Below are positions 6,717-15,000 of a DNA stretch of 17,112 nt, piece by piece. The first letter of the stretch is position 1; each line of letters begins with the position of its first letter. The DNA is taken from contig CABPYL010000049.1 in NCBI GenBank assembly GCA_902461565.1, forward strand, positions 1 through 17,112, given 5' to 3'. This DNA is from an uncultured Porphyromonadaceae bacterium. GTDB lineage: Bacteria; Bacteroidota; Bacteroidia; Bacteroidales; Muribaculaceae. The notes beneath the pieces are model-generated. The model was not told the origin of the DNA and ran no database searches. It saw only the letters and a list, made by a program, of their open reading frames with translations. Both the position numbers and the translations under genes were made by a program.

Positions 6717-7109
6717 ATGACAGTTGACCTCAACCTGATACGCCGTTATCTGGACGAACTGCAGGTTCCCACACTCCTCGACGACGACGGCGATTTAGTC
6801 GTTACCCAGGCTGCTGACAGCGATTTTGAACATAAGGTCCTGATTTTCATTACTGTGAACAATGGTCGCGTCAGTTATTCCGCTGGTGCGCCCGATTATG
6901 CCCCGGAAGGCGATCTGCTGTATCTGGCCAACCGCCATAATCTCCGGTCGATAATGCCGATGGCCGTTGTGCGCAACGACGCCATACGCATGGAGTATAC
7001 CTTTGTCCTCGATGAGGAAGTATCCGAAAGCTATATAAAGAACAACTGCATCGTAATGATTCTCAGCGCTATCTGGCATGCTTTCCTCAACCTCGAACGC
7101 GAAATTTAG
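6717..7109 (+). CDS. YbjN-domain-like protein, tandem copy 3
   Basis: 130 residues and the last gene of the plus-strand operon. The shared block is PEGDLLYLANRHNLRSIMP (63-81), followed by IRMEYTFVLDEEVSESYIKNNC (90-111) and the helix AIWHAFLNLERE (118-129). It is closer to copy 2 than to copy 1 by eye, which suggests two rounds of tandem duplication. Its TAG at 7107-7109 lies 5 bp from the stop of the convergent TPR gene. Confidence 0.72.
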   Translation: MTVDLNLIRRYLDELQVPTLLDDDGDLVVTQAADSDFEHKVLIFITVNNGRVSYSAGAPDYAPEGDLLYLANRHNLRSIMPMAVVRNDAIRMEYTFVLDEEVSESYIKNNCIVMILSAIWHAFLNLEREI

Positions 7110-7114
7110 CGTTT

Positions 7115-7822
7115 TTATTCCTTAGGGACCCGGTTGAGGAGGCGCAGAAGGTAGTCGGAGGGACGGAGAGAATAGGCGTGCCGCAGATATGTGAGGGCGG
7201 AGGCTTGGTCGATGTCAAACAGAGCGTTGCCTAAACTTACGAGAGCCTCTATATTATCGGGATCGGCTTTGAGGGTCTTTTCCCATGTTGCGATGGCTGC
7301 GGCATTGTCGCCGGCAAGTGTGTAGCCATAGGCAAGGCTGTTGAGGTATCGCGGCGAATCGGGCAGTCCGCGCAACAGCAGTTGCGAGTAGCGGATTATG
7401 TTTTCCGGATCGTTACGGAAGGTATAGTAGTTCAGCAACCGTGCCTGCACGGGACGGCGCAGGTAAGGCAGGCTGTTTTCGATGCGATGCAACTCACCGG
7501 CGTACATGTCGCCCTGGCCGAGTGTCATTGATTCCGTCTCGACAACGGAGAGCACCGAGTCCAGCGGTACCCCATGCGCCATCGCACGCTCTATCTGCGA
7601 TATTGTGCAGCTTGTGTCGCCTGCCATAAGTGCGGCGACGACAATACGGCCATACGGCCGCGCCTGCGCCGGAGTTCTGTCGGCCTCGAGCATGTACAAT
7701 GCCTGGGCGCTTGCCCATTCGCGGGCGGAGAAAGCTCTGTCGGCACGGTCCTGTATGGTTGCGCCTCCGGCAACCATACAAGCCAAAAGTGCGGATATTA
7801 AAGGGATGCCGCGGTGTTTCAT
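7115..7822 (-). CDS. Exported TPR-repeat protein (possible lipoprotein)
   Basis: 235 residues from the ATG at 7822. A longer reading of the same frame to 8350 runs antisense-like through the kinase gene and is Arg/Pro-rich, so it was discarded. The N-terminus MKHRGIPLISALLACMVAGG is an export signal; LLAC (12-15) could be a lipobox with Cys15 lipidated, or cleavage could follow the Ala/Gly run. Residues 30-60 and 128-225 form helical repeats, with the clearest TPR units at about 158-190 (LNSLAYGYTLAGDNAAAIATW) and 191-224 (ALVSLGNALFDIDQASALTYL). TPRs mediate protein-protein contacts, here probably in the periplasm. The start shares one base with the kinase stop (TGATG). Confidence 0.82.
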   Translation of the reverse strand: MKHRGIPLISALLACMVAGGATIQDRADRAFSAREWASAQALYMLEADRTPAQARPYGRIVVAALMAGDTSCTISQIERAMAHGVPLDSVLSVVETESMTLGQGDMYAGELHRIENSLPYLRRPVQARLLNYYTFRNDPENIIRYSQLLLRGLPDSPRYLNSLAYGYTLAGDNAAAIATWEKTLKADPDNIEALVSLGNALFDIDQASALTYLRHAYSLRPSDYLLRLLNRVPKE

Positions 7823-9486
7823 CAGTATTTGAACAGACTGCCTCCCATGAATTCCCTGAGCAGGCTGTTGGACGGCACATAACTCAGGTCGATGGGCAGG
7901 AAATAACTCAGGAACTTGCGCAGGCGGTATGCCTCGGCATATTCGGGTACGTCGCCGGGCACGGAACGGAGAACGTTTTCGGCATGGTCCCTCATTACGG
8001 CCAATTCGAATACAAGCGACGAGTTGAACATCGCATCGGCGTTCTCCTGATAGGGGAAAATCCATTTTTCTTCGCCGCGGCGTACGCTGGGCCAACGGCG
8101 TATGGTTTCTTCGGCGGATGTGCCGCGGTATTTGTAGTCGCGTATAATGCGGCGCAGCAGACGGTTGTCGGTTGTCGGCACCCAGTTGTGGCTGTCTATG
8201 TGCAGCGTTGTGAGTGCCGACACGTAAATGCGGTATTTCTGTTCTTCGGGAATTAGGGGGGTAAGATCGGGGTTGAGGCCGTGGATTCCTTCGATAAGCA
8301 GTATATCGCCTTCCTCGAGGGTCATTCTGTCGCCCTTGTATTCGCGACATCCGGTCTCGAAGTTGTAGGTAGGCATTTCCACTTCCTTTCCGGCCAGCAG
8401 AGCCTCAAGGTCTTTGTTGAAACGGTCGAGATCCAGCGCATACAGCGATTCATAATCGTAATCGCCGTTTATATCGCGCGGCGTGTGTTCCCGGTCTACG
8501 AAATAGTTGTCCAGCGATATCATCTTTGGCTTCAGCAGATTGGTCATCAGCTGAATGGCAAGACGCTTGGTCGTGGTGGTCTTACCGGATGACGACGGGC
8601 CGGAAATAAGCACGATTCGTGCGCCGCCGTTGTCGTATCGGTCTCTGATGTCGTCGCTGATGTTAGTCAGCGCTTTCTCGTGAAGCGCTTCGGTAACGTT
8701 TATCAGTTCCGGGGCGCGATGTTCGAGTACGCAGGTATTTAGCTCGCCGACATTGGATACTCCTGTTATATTGTTGAACTGTACGTATCTGCTGAAAGCC
8801 TCGTACATTTTTTCCTGCTTCACGTATTGTGAGGGGCACGAGGGGTCGGCAGGATCGAATGACATCAGGAGGAACCCTTCCTTGTACGGCAGCAGGTCGA
8901 ACACGCCGATATGGCCAGTTGAAGGCGCCAAAGCGCCGTAGTAGCTGTCGACAACGCCGTCGAGCGAAACATACTTGGTGTACAGTTCGCGCAAAGTGCG
9001 CAGCAGCTGTACTTTGGATGTGAGGCCCTGCTCACGGAAAAGTTTGATAACTTCTTGGGTTGTCGCCGTATGCGACACAATCGGCAGGTCGTCGCGATGC
9101 AGTTCCTGCATTTTCTCTTTGAGCGCCTGCACATAGTCCTCGCGTGGAGTGTCGCAATTTATTATACGGCAGTAATAGCCGTGCGACAGCGAGTGCTCCA
9201 TGTACAGATTCGCTCCTGGAAGAACCTCGCGTACAGCGCGGTACAGCATCATGCACAGCGAGCGGATATACACACGCGGCCCCGAGCCCGTTGTGCAGTC
9301 CTGGAATTCCACCGTCTTGGGCATGAACACACGAAAGTCGAGGCTTTCCGTTTTGTTGTTGACACGGCAGCATATAGGGCGTCGCGGGAGAGCGCCCCCA
9401 AGAGATTCGGCTATTTCGGCGAGTGTGGTTCCACCCTCAATTTCGATATAGCTGTTTGTGTTCTTGCAGAATAGTTTGATGCTCAT
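7822..9486 (-). CDS. Nucleoside kinase: ThrRS-like TGS/SAD region fused to uridine kinase/PRK domain
   Basis: 554 residues. The N-terminal part resembles threonyl-tRNA synthetase: a TGS-like domain (about 1-60) and a second domain containing the HxxxH motif HSLSH (98-102). The C-terminal half is a uridine kinase/phosphoribulokinase-type P-loop kinase with Walker A GPSSSGKTTT (296-305), SLDNYFVDREHTPRD (324-338) and LLIEGIHGLNP (396-406). This fused architecture is known widely in Bacteroidetes and Firmicutes and is annotated as a nucleoside (uridine) kinase that makes nucleoside monophosphate in salvage. The role of the synthetase-like part is not settled. It lies 20 bp downstream of the glycosyltransferase gene and is coupled to the TPR gene. 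Confidence 0.9.
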   Translation of the reverse strand: MSIKLFCKNTNSYIEIEGGTTLAEIAESLGGALPRRPICCRVNNKTESLDFRVFMPKTVEFQDCTTGSGPRVYIRSLCMMLYRAVREVLPGANLYMEHSLSHGYYCRIINCDTPREDYVQALKEKMQELHRDDLPIVSHTATTQEVIKLFREQGLTSKVQLLRTLRELYTKYVSLDGVVDSYYGALAPSTGHIGVFDLLPYKEGFLLMSFDPADPSCPSQYVKQEKMYEAFSRYVQFNNITGVSNVGELNTCVLEHRAPELINVTEALHEKALTNISDDIRDRYDNGGARIVLISGPSSSGKTTTTKRLAIQLMTNLLKPKMISLDNYFVDREHTPRDINGDYDYESLYALDLDRFNKDLEALLAGKEVEMPTYNFETGCREYKGDRMTLEEGDILLIEGIHGLNPDLTPLIPEEQKYRIYVSALTTLHIDSHNWVPTTDNRLLRRIIRDYKYRGTSAEETIRRWPSVRRGEEKWIFPYQENADAMFNSSLVFELAVMRDHAENVLRSVPGDVPEYAEAYRLRKFLSYFLPIDLSYVPSNSLLREFMGGSLFKY

Positions 9487-9506
9487 GGACGATGAAGATT
9501 AAAGTT

Positions 9507-10274
9507 TCAGTTGCGTTTTTCGTGACTTTCTCGGGCTATGCTGCGCGCAGTAAGATAGGCAGCCAGGGTGGATTTGAAGCGTACTTTTGCCACGGTGCGA
9601 CCGGCTTCGCCGTCGAACATGGCTCCCTGGCGCACGGCACAGTTGAGGAACGAGCATGCCGCCCGCAGCCAACACAGAGGCGCACTGGCGTTGATTCCTG
9701 CGGCAGCCATCATGCGCCCGCGCATACGGGCGTTGCGGATTTCCTTGAATTCCAGCTCCTTTCCTGTGTTGCAGCGAAAGTGATGCATTTCGCCTTTCAA
9801 CGGTTCGGGACGGACGCCGGCAGGATACGACAGGCGCTCACCCACATCGAGCATATCCCACGATGCGTAGCGCTTATCGAACAGGCGCGTCTGCATTATG
9901 GGTTCCAGGCCACTGCGGAGCACGGCCTGTCCTTTTACGTAGTTCACCACACGGAAACAGTACATGCGGTGCCCGAAGCCTTCGCCGCGCAGCTTTTTCA
10001 AGCTGTCGCGCAGCTCCTCGGTCAGCACTTCATCGGCGTCGATAGATAACACGTAGCGGCCACCGGCAAGACTGGCGGCGTATTGTCTCTGCGGGCCATA
10101 GCCCGAGAATACGCGCTGGGTAACTTTGGCTCCGTAGCGCCGGCATATTTCCGGTGTGCTGTCGGTGGAATAGGAGTCGACGACGATAATCTCGTCGACG
10201 ACTCCCATAAGGGAATTGAGGCAGCGCTCGATGTTGCGTTCCTCGTTATGGGTGATAATCGTTGCGCTGAGCAT
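9507..10274 (-). CDS. Family 2 glycosyltransferase (WaaE/KdtX-like, LPS core type)
   Basis: 255 residues with a GT-A fold. LSATIITHNEERNIERCLNS (2-21) opens the nucleotide-sugar domain, VVDEIIVVDSYSTDST (25-40) follows, and SIDADEVL (77-84) holds the DxD-like metal site. ERLSYPAG (146-153) and HHFRCNTG (164-171) are typical of the WaaE-like group, which adds a sugar to the lipopolysaccharide inner core at the cytoplasmic face of the membrane. Donor and acceptor cannot be read from sequence. The start is 25 bp after the dehydrogenase stop in the same direction. There is no membrane segment. Confidence 0.88.
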   Translation of the reverse strand: MLSATIITHNEERNIERCLNSLMGVVDEIIVVDSYSTDSTPEICRRYGAKVTQRVFSGYGPQRQYAASLAGGRYVLSIDADEVLTEELRDSLKKLRGEGFGHRMYCFRVVNYVKGQAVLRSGLEPIMQTRLFDKRYASWDMLDVGERLSYPAGVRPEPLKGEMHHFRCNTGKELEFKEIRNARMRGRMMAAAGINASAPLCWLRAACSFLNCAVRQGAMFDGEAGRTVAKVRFKSTLAAYLTARSIARESHEKRN

Positions 10275-10299
10275 GGCCGGATAGCAGTGAACTGGTATA

Positions 10300-11502
10300 T
10301 CAGAGTTCGAGATCGCCGCCCACTACTTCGTGCCAGGGCAGACCGTTTTCTGCGATAGCTGCCAGGAATGGATCGGGATCGAATTCCTCAACATTGCGCA
10401 CACCCTTGAGGTTCCATTTTCCAGTAAGGAACATCATGGCACCGCACATTGCGGGTACGCCGGTGGTGTAGCTCACGGCCTGCATGCCGGTTTCCAGATA
10501 TGCCTCATGGTGCGAGCAATTGTTGTAGATATAATATGTAAGGGGCTTGCCGTCTTTGCCTTTGCCTGAGATGCGGCAGCCGATGGATGTCTCGCCCTTG
10601 TAGTTCTCGCCAAGTTCCTGCGGATTGGGAAGTACAGCCTTGAGGAACTGCAGAGGCACGATTTTTGTGCCGTTGTATTCCACCTCGTCGATACGTGCCA
10701 TGCCTATGTCCTGGATAACGCGCAGATGGGTCAGATATTCCTGTCCGAAGGTCATCCAGAAGCGGGCGCGTTTGATTGTGGGATAGTTCTGCACGAGCGA
10801 CTCAAGCTCCTCGTGGTAGAGCAGGTAAGATTCACGCGGACCGATGTTGGGGTAGTTCAGTGTCTTGTGGTATTCAAGCGGTTTGGTAACCACCCATTCG
10901 CCGTCCTGCCAGTAGCGACCGTTCTGTGTTATTTCGCGTATATTGATTTCGGGGTTGAAATTGGTGGCGAAGGCCTTGCCGTGGTCGCCGGCATTGCAGT
11001 CGACAATATCGAGGGTTTCCATTTCGGAGAACCAGTGTTTGGCGGCATAGGCGGTGAAGACTCCGCTCACGCCCGGATCGAAGCCGCAGCCCAGTATGGC
11101 GGTGAGACCGGCTTGTTCGAAACGCTCGCGGTAGGCCCACTGCCAGGAGTATTCGAAGTGCGCCACGTCCTTGGGCTCGTAGTTGGCGGTGTCCAGATAA
11201 TTTACTCCGCACTGCAGGCAGGCCTCCATGATGTTGAGGTCCTGATACGGAAGGGCCACGTTGATAACCATGTCGGGTTTGTGGCGGTTGAACAATGCCA
11301 CAACTTCCTCAACGCTGTCAGCGTCGACGCGGTCGGCCGAAACGTTGGGTTTGCCTATTTTCTTTGCCAGGGCCTCGCACTTGGAGAGTGTGCGGGAAGC
11401 GAGGACTATCTCGCTGAAAACTTCGGGATGCTGGGCGCATTTACAGGCAACTACTGTGCCTACGCCTCCGATACCGATGATAATGACTTTTGCCATTTTC
11501 AA
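10300..11502 (-). CDS. Saccharopine dehydrogenase-family enzyme, probable carboxynorspermidine dehydrogenase
   Basis: 400 residues. An NAD(P) Rossmann fold starts at once with GIGGVG (10-15). The family features DMVINVALPYQDLNIMEAC (77-95), NYLDTANYEP (101-110) and GCGFDPGVSGVF (138-149) follow. Length and motifs fit the carboxynorspermidine/carboxyspermidine dehydrogenase branch, which makes spermidine by condensing a diamine with aspartate semialdehyde in Bacteroidetes and other gut bacteria, better than true lysine saccharopine dehydrogenase. That choice is inference. Met3 (ATG at 11496), giving MAKVIIIGIGG, is an equally likely start. It lies 13 bp after the membrane protein gene. Confidence 0.82.
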   Translation of the reverse strand: MKMAKVIIIGIGGVGTVVACKCAQHPEVFSEIVLASRTLSKCEALAKKIGKPNVSADRVDADSVEEVVALFNRHKPDMVINVALPYQDLNIMEACLQCGVNYLDTANYEPKDVAHFEYSWQWAYRERFEQAGLTAILGCGFDPGVSGVFTAYAAKHWFSEMETLDIVDCNAGDHGKAFATNFNPEINIREITQNGRYWQDGEWVVTKPLEYHKTLNYPNIGPRESYLLYHEELESLVQNYPTIKRARFWMTFGQEYLTHLRVIQDIGMARIDEVEYNGTKIVPLQFLKAVLPNPQELGENYKGETSIGCRISGKGKDGKPLTYYIYNNCSHHEAYLETGMQAVSYTTGVPAMCGAMMFLTGKWNLKGVRNVEEFDPDPFLAAIAENGLPWHEVVGGDLEL

Positions 11503-11515
11503 TTCTGTTTATCTG

Positions 11516-12559
11516 TTATTTTGTGTTTTCTGTATGTCGTGTGATGCGGCGTTTGTCTAACGCGATGGCTGCGAATGTGAATATGCCCAGCACTATGGTT
11601 AGCAGCGTGGTGGTGCCCAGCGACAAGTTTGCAAAAGCGCCTGCCTCGGCTTTTGGCAGACCATAGATGCCGAGGGCAAAGATTACGGCCCACTGCCAGG
11701 GGCCTATGCCGCCGTTGGAGGGCACGCCCATTGCCAGGCTGCCGAGGACAAAGGTTACCAGTGCGGCGGCCACCCCGTAGTCTGCCAGAAGTGCGGCAGT
11801 GAAGGGGAAGGCATAGAACGATACGAACATCTGAAGGAAGTAGCACGCCCATATTCCGAGGGTGAGCAGTAGCCATTTGCCTTTGCCAGGCATTTTTACT
11901 ATAACGGCGAATCCCTGCCAAAGTTCTTTTATGGCGGCCTGAATCCTGTTTATGGCCTTGTTGGAGGTGTGGAGCTTCATCAGAATCCATACGGCGGCAA
12001 CGCACAGGACGACGGCGCTCCACAGCCACGGCGATTCAAGCAGGCCGGCGATGGCGGATAGGGTTTCTCCATTCTCGTGCAGGTAACTTATGATTGCGGA
12101 GGATGCCACCGCAAAGGCGAAAAGCGTTATCAGCGCCACTGCAATTGTATCGGACAAGCGGTCGGCCACCATAGAACCGAACACTGTGGTGAACGGAGCC
12201 TTCTGCCGCTGCGCCACATAGCCGGTACGCCACACCTCGCCTAATCGCGGAAAAACAAGATTTACGGCGTATGTTCCGAAGATACTGTACAGCAATACGT
12301 AGGCCGGAGGTGTTATCCCGAGCGCCCTGAGTTGTATCTGCCAGCGGTAGGCTCGGCACACCTGCGCCCCTATGGCGAACACAAAGCCAAAGGCAATCCA
12401 GCGGAAGTCGCACTGCTCGCGGATTATGGCAAGCATTTCGTCGAAATCTATGCCGGTGAAAAGAAGCCAGCACAGACCAATGCTTATAACCAGCGGCACC
12501 ACATATTTGAGTATGGTGGACAGCAAATTATGTTTTTTCTTTCCTGAACTCATTGGCAT
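11516..12559 (-). CDS. LPG synthase/UPF0104-type integral membrane protein (AglD/flippase-like)
   Basis: 347 residues with about eight or nine hydrophobic helices (near 15-35, 53-70, 85-105, 135-158, 178-194, 228-250, 259-278, 288-303, 310-334). Family motifs are NLVFPRLGEVWR (100-111) and GVPSNGGIGPWQW (278-290), as in the transmembrane domain of lysylphosphatidylglycerol synthases. The soluble aminoacyl-transfer domain is absent, as in many bacterial and archaeal stand-alone members thought to act on lipids or lipid-linked glycans. Its place ahead of a glycosyltransferase suggests an envelope lipid role. ATGs at 12559 and 12553 are both possible given the promoter only 17 bases upstream. 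Confidence 0.85.
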   Translation of the reverse strand: MPMSSGKKKHNLLSTILKYVVPLVISIGLCWLLFTGIDFDEMLAIIREQCDFRWIAFGFVFAIGAQVCRAYRWQIQLRALGITPPAYVLLYSIFGTYAVNLVFPRLGEVWRTGYVAQRQKAPFTTVFGSMVADRLSDTIAVALITLFAFAVASSAIISYLHENGETLSAIAGLLESPWLWSAVVLCVAAVWILMKLHTSNKAINRIQAAIKELWQGFAVIVKMPGKGKWLLLTLGIWACYFLQMFVSFYAFPFTAALLADYGVAAALVTFVLGSLAMGVPSNGGIGPWQWAVIFALGIYGLPKAEAGAFANLSLGTTTLLTIVLGIFTFAAIALDKRRITRHTENTK

Positions 12560-12575
12560 ATGCCTGTTATCCGTG

Positions 12576-12606
12576 CAAAGTTAAGGAGAATTCTCCAATC
12601 GTCAAA
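12576..12606 (-). promoter_or_regulatory. Strong Bacteroidetes promoter of the five-gene minus-strand unit
   Basis: On the minus strand TTTG (12606-12603), 19 bases, then TAACTTTG (12583-12576) matches the Bacteroidetes consensus TTTG-N19-TAnnTTTG. The -7 box ends 17 bases before the ATG at 12559, so the leader is only about 10 nt. The -33 box begins 9 bases past the stop of the endonuclease gene. Confidence 0.7.
12585..12596. promoter_or_regulatory. Perfect 12-bp palindrome inside promoter spacer (possible operator)
   Basis: GGAGAATTCTCC is fully self-complementary and lies between the -33 and -7 boxes of the promoter at 12576-12606. A dimeric repressor bound there would block RNA polymerase. 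With no visible cognate regulator in the window this remains a suggestion; a 12-bp palindrome can occur by chance. Confidence 0.35.
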
Positions 12607-12614
12607 ACAGCATG

Positions 12615-14990
12615 TCAGCGTATCAGAACAGTGCGCGAGAAACCGCCGGCAGCCACTATGTAAATCTGGCCCGGGCATGCGTCGAATGTATGCCGTCCTT
12701 CAGTCAGGGTACCTGCGAATATTGTGCGGCCGTCGGTACAGTATATTGCGGCATCCATATCGGCGCGGGTGTCTACAATAAGGCTGCCGCCTGTGCAGAA
12801 GGCATTCCACTGATGGCGGTCGGCACCGGGACTTGCAACGCCGGTGGCAGCGTCGGTAATGCCAATGTTATCAACTAACCAGCGTGCACCCGAAATCTGG
12901 CGCAGACGCATGCGCGCGTTGCCTTCCACATTGGCGGCTACGCTGAAACGGCTGAACTGCGGTTCGCTTACCGTTACACGGCCAGCCTCGTGCCACGTGG
13001 TGCCGCCGTCGGTACTTGTCTCTACAAGAACAATGGCTTCGGCATCGCTGCTGTTGTTCCATTTTGCCGCCATGAAGCTTACGGTTCCGATACCTTCGGC
13101 GCGGTCGCTGTTCATGGCCACGAAACCTTCGGATTTCTTGCTGAAACGCAGCGAGCGTTCGCCCTCGCATACGGGGTCGCTTTTCCAGAAGCCTCCCTGT
13201 TGCACAAGCCACTGGCAGGCAGTGCCGTTGTATATGTCCACATAGCCGTTGTCGTTGTCCGGTACGGCTTCGAAATCTTCTAAGAACACGCCTTCAGTTA
13301 CTTTGCCGCGTACTGTGGCGGCGAATACACAGCTGCCGTCGGTGGCTGAAAGCGAGGTCTCGTATTCACCGGCCTCGGAGGCATAGAGGCGCAGGAAGAA
13401 CCGGTTCTCGTCCGGCGACATGGTTAGTGTAGTAACCCATTCCTCGCTGTCGGCCGAGAGCTCGAACGGTGCGTTAACCGATAGGGTAATGTCTGAATCG
13501 ATGTTTTCGGTGGCAAGGATAATCTCGGCCGGTGCCGACGGTATGCCAGACTGGGCACGGAAGAACAGGTCGCCGTCAAACAGAAAATCGATGAAGGGCA
13601 GTGTGCTTGCAGTGGTAATTGTTGTTGTACCTGCGATACCGTCGCCTTCGATAGTGCACGTGTACTCGGTGGCCGGTTCAAGACCGTTTACAGTGTAGCT
13701 TCCGGCCTTGGCGTCGACACTTGCGGGATAGCCGGGAAGTGTGCCCTGGGCGTCGCGTATGCTTATGTTGTACTTGCCGTCGAGGTCCATGCCTACGTAG
13801 AGCCAGTTCAGTACAAAAGATTCGGCTGTGATGTTGGTTGCGGGGCGGAAGGGGATACCGTCTACGGCGGTGCCTTTAAGGGTGTATACACCGGTTGTTC
13901 TGCCGGTGCTCACTGTCAGCTCGCCGGTATAAGATCCGGGAGCGGCGGGGGCGAAACTCAGTTTCAGTATGGTGCCTGCGTTGGCTGTTTCTGCCGGTAC
14001 AGATGCGGGAGCTACTGCAAAAGGTGCCGTGGCCGAGATGTTCACCGTTTCCACGGCATTGCTTGTAAGCAGGGCAATATCTATCGTTACGGGTGCACCT
14101 GCGGCGGCATAGCCCAGGTCGATGGCCTCGGCAGCCGACGGACGGTTGATTTCTGGGGCGGGAGTGTCGCCGGAGTGCCACGGCTCGCTGTCGCTTGTGC
14201 CCCATATATGATCTACAAGCGATGGATAGTCGATGAACGGGTTGCGGTTTCCCTGATTGGCGTACACAACATCGTTACGGTTGCGTTCCTTGTCGCTCAC
14301 TGGGTCCTGGGCGTGCCATTTCAGCAGCAGGTCGAGCGCCCAGCCGGTGAACGCGGGAAAGTTGGTGCCACCGAGCATCTCCGAATCCCATGAGCTTATG
14401 CGGTCGTAGTAGCATGCGGCCATATAGAAATATGAACGGGCAAAATCGCCCTTGTAATCGTCCACAGGCTCGAACACAGTGCCCGCATAGCCCGGGAAGG
14501 TGCTTTTGCCGAGTCGTCCGAGTGCCTGCACACCTGCGTTGGTTCCAAGAGTTGTGCCGCCTTCGCATTCGCCGTAGGGGTAATTGGAGCGCTGACCGTT
14601 AACCTTGCCGTCGGTAGGATAGATATGGAATGCGTCGGCATACATGGGCAGGGCGTCGTTGAACCAGCTCTTTGGCATGGAATGCTCACGGTTGTAGCAG
14701 TCGCCCACCGAGGTATAGTTGCCGCACTGTTCGGCGCCAGGCGTCCATCTTTTTGTGGAGTACATGTCCCATATTTTTCCGTTTTCATCCACATCGGAGG
14801 TCATATACAACGTCCACAGCCCTTTATAACCTACCACCTCAGGGTTGCGGATGGCGTTGTGGAGCGATTCCAGAAGAGTCTTTCCGCTCTTGTTCTCGCA
14901 GTCGCGGTAGTAGTTCGCGGGCGCTTCGGCCCAGGAGGCGCCGGCAAAGGCTACTGCGGCGCACATTGCAAGTTTTCGGAGTAATGTCAT
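12615..14990 (-). CDS. Secreted endonuclease I-family nuclease with C-terminal modules and type IX-like tail
   Basis: 791 residues from ATG 14990. The frame opens to 15029, but those 13 codons overlap dnaX and would bury the signal peptide. Residues 1-22 (MTLLRKLAMCAAVAFAGASWA) are a Sec signal. About 25-265 is the endonuclease I domain: YNREHSMPKSWF (99-110, Glu102/His103 expected at the active site), FHIYPTDGKVNGQRSNYPYG (121-140) and WHAQDPVSDKERNRNDVVY (225-243). The middle (about 285-565) has Ala/Thr-rich beta modules, including a fibronectin III-like stretch near 380-460. Residues 568-712 look like a jelly-roll/CUB-like domain (EDFE start, RWLVDNIGI end). The end, GQIYIVAAGGFSRTVLIR, resembles a type A sorting signal. 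It probably degrades extracellular nucleic acid for nutrients. It starts 10 bp after dnaX. Confidence 0.85.
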   Translation of the reverse strand: MTLLRKLAMCAAVAFAGASWAEAPANYYRDCENKSGKTLLESLHNAIRNPEVVGYKGLWTLYMTSDVDENGKIWDMYSTKRWTPGAEQCGNYTSVGDCYNREHSMPKSWFNDALPMYADAFHIYPTDGKVNGQRSNYPYGECEGGTTLGTNAGVQALGRLGKSTFPGYAGTVFEPVDDYKGDFARSYFYMAACYYDRISSWDSEMLGGTNFPAFTGWALDLLLKWHAQDPVSDKERNRNDVVYANQGNRNPFIDYPSLVDHIWGTSDSEPWHSGDTPAPEINRPSAAEAIDLGYAAAGAPVTIDIALLTSNAVETVNISATAPFAVAPASVPAETANAGTILKLSFAPAAPGSYTGELTVSTGRTTGVYTLKGTAVDGIPFRPATNITAESFVLNWLYVGMDLDGKYNISIRDAQGTLPGYPASVDAKAGSYTVNGLEPATEYTCTIEGDGIAGTTTITTASTLPFIDFLFDGDLFFRAQSGIPSAPAEIILATENIDSDITLSVNAPFELSADSEEWVTTLTMSPDENRFFLRLYASEAGEYETSLSATDGSCVFAATVRGKVTEGVFLEDFEAVPDNDNGYVDIYNGTACQWLVQQGGFWKSDPVCEGERSLRFSKKSEGFVAMNSDRAEGIGTVSFMAAKWNNSSDAEAIVLVETSTDGGTTWHEAGRVTVSEPQFSRFSVAANVEGNARMRLRQISGARWLVDNIGITDAATGVASPGADRHQWNAFCTGGSLIVDTRADMDAAIYCTDGRTIFAGTLTEGRHTFDACPGQIYIVAAGGFSRTVLIR

Positions 14991-15000
14991 GATAGGGGTC

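Noticed and set aside
7823..8350. N-terminal extension of the TPR protein
   Set aside because: Arg/Pro-rich shadow of the kinase gene; the ATG at 7822 starts a proper signal peptide.
10726..11544. 272-codon plus-strand frame opposite the dehydrogenase
   Set aside because: Antisense shadow; the minus strand has a Rossmann motif and full family length.
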